Shown here in pieces: positions 11,104-22,548 of a DNA stretch of 64,000 nt. The position numbers and the translations under genes are program-made. The stretch is from Datura wrightii (lineage: Eukaryota > Streptophyta > Magnoliopsida > Solanales > Solanaceae): positions 28,809,501-28,873,500 of the forward strand of contig JASDFA010000006.1 in assembly GCA_035772735.1 (NCBI GenBank). The letters are read 5' to 3'. The notes below the pieces were generated by a model, which saw nothing but the letters and a program-made list of their open reading frames with translations, made no database searches and was not told where the DNA came from. Every line of letters begins with the position of its first letter. Within the stretch, counting starts at the first letter, position 1.

Positions 11104-12655
11104 TGATGTCGCCCAAGCGCACGTGGTCGTCAAGTAATATAGAATTGTTAAGTCCAGATATCCTACCCACAGGGAGTTGTTAATTTAATCGATATAGGGT
11201 TTTTACTTTAATTTTACTAATCTACAAAACAGTTAAAATGAAAATTGGTTTGGAAAATTAAACTAATAAAACTTCAAATATAAAATTCACTAAAAACTAT
11301 TGTAAGCTTGATTGTATTTCGATGATGGTGAAACACTTGGGCAATGGCACTTGGTTGATTTCAAGTTGAGTTTTTAAGTATAATTAAACTAGCATGATTC
11401 TTCCTATGATTGTTAGTTGCAAGTTACTATCCCATTTCTTGCCACTATCTCTAGCATCCAAGAAATACTTCATGGACACTAACTCATATATCCCTATGGT
11501 CGCAGGAGAATAATGAAATGATTATTGTGCCTACTTGTATTTCAACTAAACGGGATTGAAGGCTATATCCTTATCCTCAACAACAACTTATATCCTATAA
11601 CTAATGGGTTCAAGGGTCTTTGAGTTCCCGTTCTATATTTATTTTTAACCCTTTCGATTCCCTTTCCCAAGTTCAATCGAAAGCCAAAGGATTACTTAAA
11701 AGGTGATCAATATTATAAATAATAAATTAACACAAAAAAAAAAATACAAACAACCATAATTGAAGAATCGAAATAAAATTTAATTAGTATTTCAAACAAA
11801 CAACCATTCACAGTGGACAAAACCCTAGAATATAAGTTTACCCACTCATTGAAAAGCGGAAAAATGAATACTTAGTCATCATCATACGAAAATACAAAGT
11901 AAAGAAGAGAAAAATCTAGTTGTAGAACTGTATCTTCCTTCCAAACGACTTACAATTCATAAACGAACGAACTACGAAATGTAAAATTTGAACTAAGATC
12001 GATATAAGATGATAAAAGCTCCCCACAAACGACCTAAGGCATGTATATAGATGATCCTTCAAATGACACTTCTGCCCTTCAAAATTGGCTTTAAAATCAG
12101 CATTTTCTGCCCCAAAATGGCCCTGGTGCGTTGCCCCACATATCTCACCCTAGACTTACTCAAATTTTCAACAATTTCAGCTATGGACAAAGTTTGGCAC
12201 GCCGCCCCATGTATGTCACCAACTATGGCTTATTTTCTTCTAAAGTTTTGGATTAGGGGCGCCACACCACCTATCTCGCCAAGATGTTCATCAAATTTTT
12301 CTAAGTTTAAACCCTTCGGGCGCAAGGTGCCACTTATCTCGCCAAGATTTGTGAAGTGAAAATATTATAAAGTTCAAGGACTGGCATGCCCAACTTGAAC
12401 TTTTAAACTTTTGATGTTTGGGACTTGGTGCGAGCGCCAGCCATAGCACTAGGCCCTTCAGCTCCTCAAATCTTCAATCCTTGAATCATTTGAGCCTATT
12501 TTGCTAAGTTTCCTACTCAAATAAACTCAAATCATTTGTTAGCGCATAAAATACACACACATAAATCTAAGCATAAAATAAGGATTATGAACTCAAAATA
12601 TGATCAAATATGGGTAAAAATATGACAAATGGGCATAGAAATATGCCCAACATCA
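11104..12655 (-). mobile_element. 5' LTR of Athila-like element 1
   Basis: The LTR is bounded by perfect 6-bp inverted termini, tgatgt at 11104 and acatca at 12655, and sits next to the PBS. Length is 1552 bp. A TATA-like ctatatac on the minus strand lies near 12050. The terminal region resembles the LTR ends of the complete element at 22549-32332 (gggcatataaat..gccca type), but overall similarity is low, so this is a different family of the same lineage. Confidence 0.85.
12120..12355 (-). repeat. Four GC-rich modules in the element 1 LTR
   Basis: Four imperfect copies of a GC-rich word (gcgcc..ccac..tatctcgccaaga type) start near 12123, 12197, 12254 and 12318, about 60-70 bases apart in otherwise AT-rich LTR DNA. 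They lie upstream of the TATA-like box in transcript orientation. The complete Athila-like element has different GC-rich modules at the same LTR position. Confidence 0.6.
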
Positions 12656-13627
12656 GTGCCTTTCTTTCCACCTCCAAAGGACACATCCTCCATTGAAGGT
12701 TGTTAGTGAGAGAAATTTTTTTTTGTTACCTGTCATGTGCCTGGAGAAACCGCTATCAAGATACCATTTTTTCTTGTTCCGTCTCACTTCAGCTTGCAAA
12801 AACAGTTAAGGGTTAGATTTGGGAACCCACACCATTTTGGTTTTCTTTCTTTTGATAACTTGAGAAATTGAATCTTTTCTTATCCACTTAAGAATGTTTC
12901 CATTTTCTCAAGTGCTTTTATGCTAGATAATCATTCATATCTTACATGTTTGGTATGTCCATAATGGCTACAAAGTTTATATTCTACCAAACCAATATAT
13001 TTTCTTTTCCGATCCCATTTCACAGGTTTTCTTGTGTAGCCAAGATCAGTTCAACATCTATTATAATGCTCATTTAGCCAGGTTAAAGCTTCAGATGACT
13101 TGTTCTATGTTTTCATTATGGCAATGTCATAATTAACTTGATTCAAGGTTCCTTGAAGTTGCGAACTTCTCCTTTTCTCTTTGGAAGGAGGTTAGTTCAG
13201 CTTCATGAGAACTTTGGTTATTATTGATTATTTCATTGCATAATATTTTCCTTTTCTTGATGGTGAGTAGTTCAGCTTTTAGAGACGAGACTGTTTCTAT
13301 CAATTTACTGATTTCAGTTTTTCAAACGGAAATAGTCTCCTCGAATTTGCTAATTTCAACAATGAGTGTTTTTTTTGTGTTTTCAAACTCAATTTTCTGC
13401 TCTATTCAAAATTTTGTAATCTAATTTTCATGTTTGAGAAAATTTTCGACATTTCAATATTTTCAATACTCATTTGGTGACATTCTTCCATCAAAGAAAG
13501 TAATAATTTAACCACTTTTCTTTTTGATAAATTGTGAACTTGAGTTTTGAGATCAGATAAATTACCTCAGAAGATTCGCCATCTGAGTCTAATTCACTTC
13601 TAGCCATGAGGGCCAGATTTTCATTTT
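12656..13627 (-). pseudogene. Copia gag C-terminus and protease fragment
   Basis: This is the downstream part of the copia gag-pol whose gag start lies at 17590; a solo LTR separates the two. From 13627 the minus strand reads ALMARSELDSDGESSE and a coiled, Lys/Glu-rich segment (EISKFEETIS, KTEISKLIETVSSLKAEL). Near 12770-12700 it has the copia protease signature KWYLDSGFSRHMTG, with the DSG triplet at about 12749-12757, followed by FLSLTTFNGG. Several stops and frame changes are present. The fragment ends where Athila-like element 1 begins. Integrase, RT and RNase H of this copia element are not in the window. Confidence 0.75.
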
Positions 13628-13632
13628 AACAT

Positions 13633-16586
13633 TGTAACACCCCAAAAGTTTCCAAGATTAAAATCAGGATTTGGAATGTGCTCAGTAGAAAAATCTGCAA
13701 CATTTCCTCAGTACGACTTAACCTACGAATCATAGGTTGGTAGTACGGATCTTAGGAAGACCCGTGGTCCAGATTAGAGTAGTTGTTTCACAACCACGAG
13801 TCCCCACTACAAGTCACAGTATGTGGGTACGACCCATGGCCAGGAGTCATAGAAAGTCTTAAGAGTTATCAGGTGAAGGATTGTATAGGTAATGGTACGA
13901 CTTGTAGGATGGAGTTACGGGTCGTGGTACGAGTCATGGAAATATTCAAAGAGTTGGGGAAAAGGGGCTCATTAGTCGTGGGAGGAAACCACGAGTCATA
14001 GGTTGGTGGTAGGAATTGAGGTATGAGTTATAATATGATGGTACGAATCTTTGTTTCAGTCATGAGTTGGTATATTGCAATGCCTCGGACTTTTAGGCTA
14101 AGTTTAGAACCCTTCTAGGTATGTGGATAGGCCTGAACCTGATGAATTTTATGGAAACTATGTGTTAGATGAATTCTTAAGTGTGAGAAGTGCCTTGGAT
14201 ACAAATTAAGGTCATAAGAAACCTCTAGCACAAAGTTGAGTTAAGAGCCTTCTTACCAATTGGATTTTCATATCAGTTCTTCCAAGGGTCAAATTCAAAC
14301 AACCATAGCTCTCTTTTTACAAAGTGTTTTTAGGTGATTCAGCATTCCAAATAGAATCTCTTTGAGTCTTCTTTCCAACACATCTAACATTGCACCAATC
14401 GGAGTTTGGAGTAAAAAGTTATGAGCGATTTAGTGAAGCTACACCAAACATTATACGAATCTAGGTACGGGTCGTACAGTCTAACCACAATTCGTACTGT
14501 GAGTCGTAGTAAGTGCCAGTTGCAGGTCTTAATTCGATAGTTTGGGGGAATTTTAGTAAACTCATATGCTTCTAACTCCTAAATGACATCGTTTTGGTCT
14601 TCCTTTAGGTAGGATTAGAGGGTTTAGCATAGCCTAAATCCTCACTCTCTTCAAACATCCGTAGATTAGATTTTCTCTCAAGAAGGAGCTAGGGTTCATT
14701 ACCTATAACTTCTCAATTTCTCTTGGATCTTCAAGACAAGGCAAGGGATCATCAACCTAGGTATGTGGGGCTATGATCGAGAGGTTTCTTCCACCTCATG
14801 CCCTTTTCAAGTTGTATTCATTATTCTTACATCCCATGCCCTAATTTTTGAATCCCAGAGTTTTGTGCAAATGTGATTGAATTCTCTCATGTTCCCTTAT
14901 GAGATCAGTTTCCTAAAGATCCAATTTATGTTCATATGATTATGGATATATGTCCCTTATCAAATCCCTCATGAATCTATGAATTTCAAGTTTCAAGTAT
15001 GTTTTTAAGAACTTCTAGGGTTTTAACCCAATTCTATGGAATTATCTATGTTATGTCTATGGGTCCAAGTCCCTTATGTTCAAATGCATAATTTAAGTCT
15101 AATAGGCAGATTTTACACTCAAATTTGATATTAAATTCATGTTTTCAAGCTATTAGGAAAGAATGCCATATTATGCAAGTTTATGACAAGTCAAACTTAT
15201 GATCCATGATTTATATAAAGAATTGGACCTATATTTTTCCATGAATTTGGTATGATGAGCATGTTCATGATTTCCTAGACTCTCGGGCCTCTTGCTAGTA
15301 GAAAGTAGATCTAACTAGATAGATGATATTAGTTTTGATCCTTTCATGTTAGTATAGTCTTGGTCCTCTAAACTCTCGGGATCCTTGCTAGGGAAAGTGG
15401 TTCCGACAGGTCTTAGGACATCATCTTCAGATTCATCAGTTACATGTACCCTTGTGTTCAGTTAAGTTTAGCACCTACCACTAATCAGGCCAGGATCCCA
15501 GCAATACCCAGGTCTCAGAATCATGTGTCGTGCTATTCACGAATTCTCAGTAGTAAAGAATGTTCCCCTTGATCCAATCAGGAATCCTCAACAATAGAGA
15601 ATGTTTCCCTTAGTCTAGTCAGGGATTCTCAATAGTATAGAATGTTTCCCTTAGTTTAGTCAGGGATTCTCAATAGTAGATAATGTTTCCCTTAGCTCAG
15701 TTAGGGATTCTTAATAGCAGAGAATATTTTCCTTAGCTCAGTCAAGGACTCTCAATAGTAGAGAATGTTTCCCTTAGCCTAGCTAGGGATGCTCATTAGT
15801 AGAGGACGTTTTTCCTTAGTTTATGATTTCAGTTACAGACTTCAGTTCAGCTAAGTTACAGTGTAGTTCGGTTCAGTCTTTAGTAGTCATTTCAGCACCG
15901 TTTACAATTTCAATTATAGCCTCAACTGTCAATGCATATACATGACCCTTATGCATCATCTTTACTTGTATTTTAACTAAATGTTTTCAAATAAGTGTAT
16001 CATGCCGGTATTTATACATCTCACTCAGGGTCATTGCATTTCAGCTGAGTTATATGTTCGATTACGTATTCAGTTTACTTTCTTTCAGTATACTTGCATG
16101 TTTCAATTCTTTTACATTTCCCATATACTCAGTACATTCCAAGTATTGACAACATACTTTTGTGCTATATCATTTTATGATATAGATTCAGGTTTTCAAA
16201 CTCAGCATCACAGTTAGACACGCTCTATTCCCACCTCAGCTGTCAGTGGTGAGTCCTCATCTACTGAGGACAAGATTTGTGAATTTCCTATTTTAGTTTA
16301 TTTCAGTTTCAGACTTTAGGAGTTAGCTAGGGACTTATCCCAACAACTCATCAGTTTAGTAGAGGCTTTCAGACATGTATAGACAGATTCAGCTTATGAT
16401 TCTGTGTTTTAATAGACTATGTTCTTATGGTATTGATTAGACTCTTTTAGTTAGTTTCCGCTTAGTTATGATTCTGTTAGTTGTTATTCTATTAGTATCA
16501 TGCTATGATTATTCCATGGGTCTACTTAGGGCCATTCGTGGTTCTAGGTCCCATGTTACGGCTAGGGTGTAAACTTGGTCGTGACA
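13633..16586 (+). mobile_element. Del-type solo LTR with TSD aacat
   Basis: An isolated 2954-bp LTR starting TGTAACACCCC and ending GTCGTGACA. It is flanked by identical 5-bp target duplications, aacat at 13628-13632 and 16587-16591. Copia gag sequence is interrupted at exactly this point and resumes on the other side. There is no internal region, so it is the product of LTR-LTR recombination. It is homologous to the LTRs at 2570-5115 (reverse) and 40556-43210 but clearly diverged from both. Confidence 0.92.
15541..15822 (+). repeat. ~42-bp minisatellite in the solo LTR, about 7 copies
   Basis: Tandem units of about 42 bases (core cagggattctcaatagtag followed by agaatgtttcccttag) are repeated seven times with point differences. 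The homologous place in the LTR at 40556-43210 has a related unit repeated about nine times. Confidence 0.85.
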
Positions 16587-16591
16587 AACAT

Positions 16592-17590
16592 CCTCTCCTT
16601 CTGATTCCTCATCAGAAATTTCACCCTAAGTAGCCTTCATGGCTTTCTTGAAAGCTTTTAAAGCCAGTTGTTGCTGCTTTTTTTAGTTTCTTCTTTGTTC
16701 TTCCTTTAAGAGGGGATAGTCCTTTACCAAGTGATCCATTTTACCACACTTGAAACAATCCTTGACATGTTCCTTCTCAGAGGACTTATCTTTATTGTGA
16801 AACTCTTTTTTCTTCGAATTGTCTTTTCTGAAGAACTTTTTGAACCTTCGAACAAACATCACCATTTCTTCGTCATCAGATTCTGATTCAGCTTTTAGGC
16901 TAAGACTGCATTCCTTCTTAGGTTCTTCAGCCACCTTATCTATCTTTCTAAGTTCATAATCTGCTAATTGCCGATGAGCTCATCCATTTACATTGTGCTC
17001 ATTTGTTTTGCTTCTTTGATGGCAATAACTTTAGGTTTCCGAGAAGTTGGCATAATCCTCAGAATCTTTTTGACATTTTCTTCAGTAGAAAATTCATTCT
17101 TAAGAGATTTGAGTTCATTTGTGATGTGCGTGAATCGGGTAAATATATCTTTGATTAACTCTTTTTCTCCCATCGCAAAATGTTCGTACTTTCTTATAAG
17201 CATGTCAATCCTAGATTGTTTTATCTAATTCGTACCTTCATCTGTAAGAGTGAGAGAGTCCCAAATCTCCTTTGCACTGGAGCATTCAGAAATACGATTG
17301 TATTCATCACTGCCCATTCCAAAGTAGAGTATTTTTATAGCTTTTGCATTTTTTTCCATTATTCTAAAATCATCAACATCAAACTCATCTTCAGTCTTTG
17401 GCACCTTTATTCCATCAGGTTTTACTTTAGTAGAGACCGGGGGTCCCTTCAAAGTAATTAACTAAAGGTAATAGTCCTCAACTTTCATGTAGATTTCTAT
17501 TCGATTCTTCCAAAGACTGTAATGTTGGCCATTAAAGAGAGGAAGTGGAGTGCTAGATTCTCCCTCAGATAGAATTATTTCAGAAGTCAT
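16592..17590 (-). pseudogene. gag: Copia gag, 5' part, broken
   Basis: Nucleocapsid protein of a copia element. The start codon at 17590 gives MTSEIILSEGESS, with LPLFNGQHYSLWKNRI downstream, the classic copia Gag opening. It is followed by MEKNAKAIKILYFGMG, SSAKEIWDSLTLTDEGTN and IDMLIRKYEHFAMGE. The zinc knuckle at about 16760 is CFKCGKMDHLVKDYP; the fourth ligand, normally Cys, is Tyr. At least three in-frame stops occur. A PBS and LTR lie just upstream, so the start is well placed. The frame runs into the solo LTR at 16591. Confidence 0.8.
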
Positions 17591-17634
17591 TTTTTAGATC
17601 TTTTCTCAAAAGGGGTTAACCTTTGTTTGAGCAA

Positions 17635-17649
17635 CTTGCTCTAATACCA
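17635..17649 (-). other. Copia primer binding site, initiator tRNA-Met type
   Basis: The minus strand reads TGGTATTAGAGCAAG, close to the usual plant copia PBS TGGTATCAGAGC complementary to initiator tRNA-Met. It lies two bases inside the LTR end at 17652 and about 45 bases before the gag start codon. Confidence 0.75.
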
Positions 17650-17651
17650 AT

Positions 17652-17771
17652 TGTAATTAAAACGACTTCTAAATTAGACCTAAGAGGGGAGTGTGAATTG
17701 GGTCTACTGCTATTTCTACCTAATTAAAATCTTAACTTAAATTTCCTTTTGACGACAGGAACAAACTTGAA
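17652..17771 (-). mobile_element. Copia 5' LTR, inner fragment (split by LINE)
   Basis: The inner end of the copia 5' LTR: the minus strand ends AATTACA next to the PBS. It continues only to 17771, where a T-rich run marks the 3' tail of a LINE. The rest of the LTR appears to be at 32508-33370. The seven bases acttgaa at 17765-17771 recur at 32501-32507 and fit a LINE target duplication. Confidence 0.65.
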
Positions 17772-17994
17772 TATTTTTTGTTTTTTGGTAATTAAGCATT
17801 TTATTTATACCGAAAGTGAGCTATGCATTACAGAATAGGACTAAACTCTTATTCATCTTTAAAGAAAATAGCTAGCTAGAACTGTTCGACTCTAAACAAA
17901 TATTTACAAACTATTACTAATACCCAAATATAGACCAGCTATGAAAAAACAACTAACTAGGGAAGACTATTGATATTTCTGAGTAAAGCTTCCC

Positions 17995-18640
17995 ACCTCA
18001 CATTCTCACTTCCTCTATAATGGATATGCACGGAGATCTCTTTGAATACAGTTTCCTCATTGTACTTCCCAACATTAAATCTGATGTTGTTTCATTCGCG
18101 CCAAACCACTGCTACTGTCATGGAAAATACAATGCATGTAATTGCACCCTGCCCAGCTTTGCTTCTAGCATTCATGCTTGCTCAGTGCAGTTCATACTGA
18201 CAGTCACCAATATTCCTCGTGATGCCCAACCATTACAGTAATCTATTCCATAATGCCTTAGTGACAGGGCAGAGGAAAAATAGATGATTCAGTGTTTCAG
18301 TTGTAGAACTACAGAATACACATTCCATAGGGACTAAAATGCCAAATATTAGTAGTCGATCAACAATGGGTAATCTCTTCCAGGCAGCTAGCCAAACAGT
18401 AAACTTATGGCGTGGATTGATATAAGGTTGTAAGATAAGCTCTTCCATATTACCTTTTGTGCCTGAGGAAGAAGGATGAGGTACAATTTTCGGATAGAGA
18501 ATCTCCTATTCCTTACTGTTGTATTAAGCCTTGTCTGCAAGTCACCATGTACCACTGATAAGTGTTCTATATATTTTCTAGCTTCCACTATCTTCCTTAT
18601 CACCCATGTTGCATTGGCTGGAATTGGACATGACTCTCCT
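17995..18640 (-). pseudogene. LINE ORF2 C-terminus (zf-RVT-like region)
   Basis: The end of LINE ORF2. In 18448-18233 it reads FTVWLAAWKRLPIVDRLLIFG, followed by CVFCSSTTETLNHLFFLCPVT, the Cys/His-rich zf-RVT motif found after the RT domain of plant LINEs. Further on, WRERNNIRF-like sequence is readable near 18090. The frame is broken upstream of 18448, and the overlapping frame 18603-18388 carries the preceding segment. The remaining ~200 bases to 17772 are 3' untranslated sequence with no other feature. Confidence 0.75.
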
Positions 18641-20175
18641 AGTTGCTCCTTTAAATAATAAGTGTGGATCCATTTGATCCACAGGCAGTCCTATTTCTAT
18701 GTAATCTTCCATAACTGCTTAAGAATAGTTGCATGATTCCAGTGAAAAATTTATTATGTTTTGGCCACCTGCTGCTATTGGTTGACACAGTTTCACCCAA
18801 GAGACTAAAGCTTTCCTTGATGCAGTTGTTGTCCCTATCCATTGGAAGGTCCTGCATACATTATCAATCAGCTTCACTATCTTTTTTGGTAGTATGAATA
18901 TCTGACTCCAGTATTTGCATACTAAATGCCACTACCTTGATCAATTGTATTCTATCTACATAAGATAATAATCTAGCTGACCAACATCTTACTCTCTCTA
19001 TAATCTTCTCCACTAGGGGCATGCATTGACTAAGAGTGAGCTTTTTGGATGAAAAGAGAACCCCTAAATACTTAAAGGAAAGTTCTTCCTCTACATAGCT
19101 CAAGTTAGCTAGTATGATCTGCTTCTAGGTATGTGTGACTCCTGTCATGTAGATTGCACTCTTTTCTACATTTTCCTGGAGCCCTGAAGCTTGAGAGAAC
19201 CTTTGAAATGCCTGTTGTACCAGTTGGATGGACTTAATATTATCTTTGCAAAATAATAGAAGGTCATCAGCAAAACACATATGAATGAGGCCAAATTTCT
19301 TACATCTAGGATGGTACTGAAACTCCTTGTTCTATTTTAGCACTGCTAGCTCTCTATCCAGATATTCCATTGCTAGTACAAACAGGTAAGGGGACATAGG
19401 ATCCCCTTTCCTAATGCCCCTTGTTCCTTCAAAAGGTGGAGATAAACCTCCATTCAACACTAAAGAGTAAGAAACAGAGGATATAGACTCCATAATCCAA
19501 CTAATGAACTTATAAGGAAACCCCAATTCACCCATAACCTTATTGAGAAATCTCCATTCAATAGAATCATATACCTTTCTTAGGCCCACCTTCATAACAC
19601 ATCTTGGGGGCAGACCTTTCCTAGTGTACCATTTCAACAATTCAGGACTTAGCAAAATATTTTCCACAATACTCCTACCCTCTATAAAGGCATATTGTAA
19701 GGGACTTATGATAGAACCAATGATTTCTTTAATCCTGTTAGTGAGGATCTTGTTCATAATTTCATGCACTATAGAGTAGCATGCAATCGGCCTATAATCC
19801 TTCACATATGTTGGATTGGCTACTTTGGGAGTGAGGGTAACTGTTGTACAACTAACGGCCTTCAATAGTTTCCCTGTATAAAAAAACTCTTTCACTACAG
19901 CTAAGACATCATTTTTAATCACAACTCAGGATTGGGTGAAAAGTTCCACTGGAAAACCATCCACCAGGTGCTTTATCATTTGGCAAACTTGTAATAGCTG
20001 TGTATATTTCCTCATCAATGACCTCAGTGATCAAATCACATTTCTGCTCATAGGTCAGGCAATGGCCATTCCCGATAACTTCAATACTTGGGCATAGCAT
20101 ACTGGCTGCTTTTTTTCCCATCTGGTTGGAGAAGAAAGAAATGAACTCTCCCTCCACCTGCTTTGGCTCCTTCAA
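18641..20175 (-). pseudogene. LINE reverse transcriptase, broken
   Basis: Non-LTR reverse transcriptase that copies LINE RNA at the target site. The frame 19922-19332 has TVTLTPKVANPTYVKDYRPI, then SPLQYAFIEGRSIVENILL, KVGLRKVYDSIEWRFL, and GTRGIRKGDPMSPYLFVLAM. The first catalytic Asp, normally in K(I/V)DLRKAYDS, is Gly here. The second acidic box survives as CFADDLLLF near 19275. The upstream frame 20175-19915 holds the fingers region (EIYTAITSLPNDKAPG). Further stops and frame changes occur at 18660-19330. Inactive. Confidence 0.85.
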
Positions 20176-20339
20176 CGGAATGTTTCTTGAATAAAAAAAT
20201 AGTATTTATAGTGTTCCTATAACTCCTCATCTTCAGCTGAGCATGGAAGTATATAGTATTATCATCTCCACATTTGATCCAAGTGACTCTAGATTTTTTC
20301 CTAGCAACCCGCTCCTCTCTGCATTCCGTTTTCTAATAT

Positions 20340-21284
20340 CTGCCATATGGATTTGTTCTTGTTTAATAAGCTGGGGACACAGAGGATTCATAGTAAGTTG
20401 ATGCTGAACAATCTCCAGGTCCTATTTTTCTTGTTGCAACTTTTGGGCATAGGAGGCCATATAAGTATTAAGGTCCTTTATTCCCATTTTAACAACCTTC
20501 AGCTTCTGCCAGAGTCGATGCATTTTAGTACCCTTCACATTTTGCCTCCATATCCTCTCTACTATCCCTCCAAATTCTAGATGTTGCATTCTTCTTCTGT
20601 ATAGTTTAAAGGGCTTGGAGTTTGCTATAGTTGGCTGGTGGTACTGTATAATGATTGGGGAGTGATCAGAAACCCCTGCATTTTCGTAATCTACATTCAC
20701 CTGACTCTATATGTGGCCATCCATTTAACATTTCCCAGATCCCAATCTATATTAGAATATACCATGCTTCCTGCTTGTTTCTAGTTGCAAAAGGTGTAAT
20801 GACACCCTTTTTCTCTGAGTGGAATAAGTGGCAATGAATTTATGCAGTTCTGGAAACCAATCACTTTAGTAGGTTGAACTGGTGACCCTATCCTATCCAA
20901 GCTAGAGAGCACATTGTTAAAATCACCATTTAGTTGCCAGACATCTTGATTATTGCTCCCTAACTGAGCCAGTTCCTTCCATAAACTATCCCTTTGAGTT
21001 GGATCATTCAAATCATATACTATTGTGACAAAGGCCTCAAAAGATGAAGCTGGATCTACCACCTTACAATGAATAAATTACTCTTTGACTGCTGCTATCT
21101 GAACTTAGCATGTAGGCTTCCACATCACCCATATCCGACGATTGTGAGCCATTGGATAATTGCACTGGTAACTCCACCTTGGTGCCAACTTCCTTAGGAT
21201 GTTCTAGGCCTTATGCTCCTTCACCCTTGTTTCAAGAATCCCAATCATATCCACCTTATTCTATTATAGAAAGAGTTTTATCTC
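20340..21284 (-). pseudogene. LINE apurinic-like endonuclease, broken
   Basis: The N-terminal endonuclease of LINE ORF2, which nicks target DNA. The frame 21062-20781 contains WQLNGDFNNVLSSLDRIG, the GDFN motif. The frame 20700-20422 contains GVSDHSPIIIQYH, the conserved SDH motif near the end of the domain, followed by the linker to RT. The first part of the domain (21063-21284) is readable only in pieces with several stops. The domain order and the distance to RT fit a plant LINE. Confidence 0.75.
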
Positions 21285-22543
21285 TTTCTATTTGAGGCCT
21301 GGTTCAAGCCCCTTATATTCCAGGTTGTAATAATCATGAAGGGTAAAGACCCTGTGGGTGGTAATTATGGGACCTATTGACCGACCCTTCCTCCAATATC
21401 CAAATGAATTGAGAGTAGTTATATCTATCATTACTGGATCCATGGGAACTTCAGTATCTACTACTTCCTCAGGTATTTCCTGGGGATCCACCTCTTTACT
21501 CCGGTCACCTGCTATTGCCGGTTTGTATTTAGAGTTCCCAGTATCTTTAACCTTCCAATTTAGGGCAGTCTTCTTCTTCTTAGGTTTCCGCTTACGTTTT
21601 TGTATTACATGAAAACCATCCTCTTCCTACCTAGGTTTATCTACATTCCTACAAGTATCTTCTAAGTGACCAAACTTCATACATTCAGAAAAAAATCTAG
21701 GTCGCCAGTCATACTCAATCCTCTATGTAAAGGATCCATTAGGAGTAACAATGTCAATTGTATCCAGAAGCGGTTCAGCTACATCAACATCCACCATTAT
21801 TCGCGCATATGAGATTCGGGATTGTGTTGCAGTATAATGATCCGTGTATAAGGGTTTACCATTAGCACTTGCTACTTTGCTCAATACCTCATTAGACCAG
21901 TACCCTACCGGTAGCCGAGGGAAAATAACCCACAATGGGATTGTAGTAATGCAATCTGAATCAAATTAAACTCAATTTCCCAACGCCTCAGAACCATAGG
22001 CTTATTGTGGAATGTACAAGGACCCCCTTGTAAGATTGCATACCATTCTTGAATCGATTCAAATCTGAATAGGAAATAGCCTTCATCATGTATTAGAATT
22101 CGGGGAGCATGCTCAGTTTTCCAGTTATAATGGACAAAGGATTCCATTGATTTTAGATAGGGGGTGTCCCCAATCACATACCCCATTAATGTTGTTCTCC
22201 AATATTCTTCCTGTTAACTAGTATCTGTCACATCGATGATAACTGCCAGCTTACCATCTTAACATATTGGAGGGATATAGGATAGAGCTATACATTTTTG
22301 CATAGACCTATTCCCATTCACTTCCTTCATGGTATCTTGAAACTACTTGGTCAAAGCTCCAACCTCAGAAAATTGTAGGCGACTCATCGCCACATTAGTA
22401 TCTGCAGAGCGTACACCATAGGGTTCCAGTTGAATGGAAGAATGTGAGTTTGAATATGATTTAGAGAACTCTAATTCCTTATCAATCACTTAGAAACAAG
22501 CAGGAAGAAATGATCCAAAAGTGAGATTGGATAGTTTCCTACT
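21285..22543 (-). pseudogene. LINE ORF1 (DUF4283-like), main part, broken
   Basis: ORF1 of plant LINEs is an RNA-binding protein. The frame 22186-21905 shows YLKSMESFVHYNWK, then GYFLFRFESIQEWYAIL and PMVLRRWEIEF, the DUF4283 pattern. The frame 21935-21723 reads WVIFPRLPVGYWSNEVLSKV. A Cys/His motif (FFSECMKFGHLEDTC) follows near 21680, then basic KRKRKPKKKK. A C-terminal open piece at 21491-21288 follows. Stops and at least one frameshift are present. The 5' end of ORF1 is separated from this part by the Athila-like insertion at 22549, and its first codons lie at 32389-32338. Confidence 0.75.
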
Positions 22544-22548
22544 ATAAC

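Larger units (their letters stand above)
8791..12655 (-). mobile_element. Athila-like element 1, 5' portion (LTR, PBS, gag-PR)
   Basis: This is the 5' part of an Athila-type gypsy element on the minus strand: a complete 5' LTR (12655-11104), a tRNA-Asp-type PBS, and a decayed gag-protease reading frame to about 8791. There the sequence switches to a Del/Tekay protease without any LTR or target duplication, so the 3' half of the element is missing. The LTR end at 12655 directly abuts a copia protease fragment, so this element most likely inserted into that copia element. The bases after it, gtgcc, would be its target duplication, but the other copy is not present. Confidence 0.75.
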
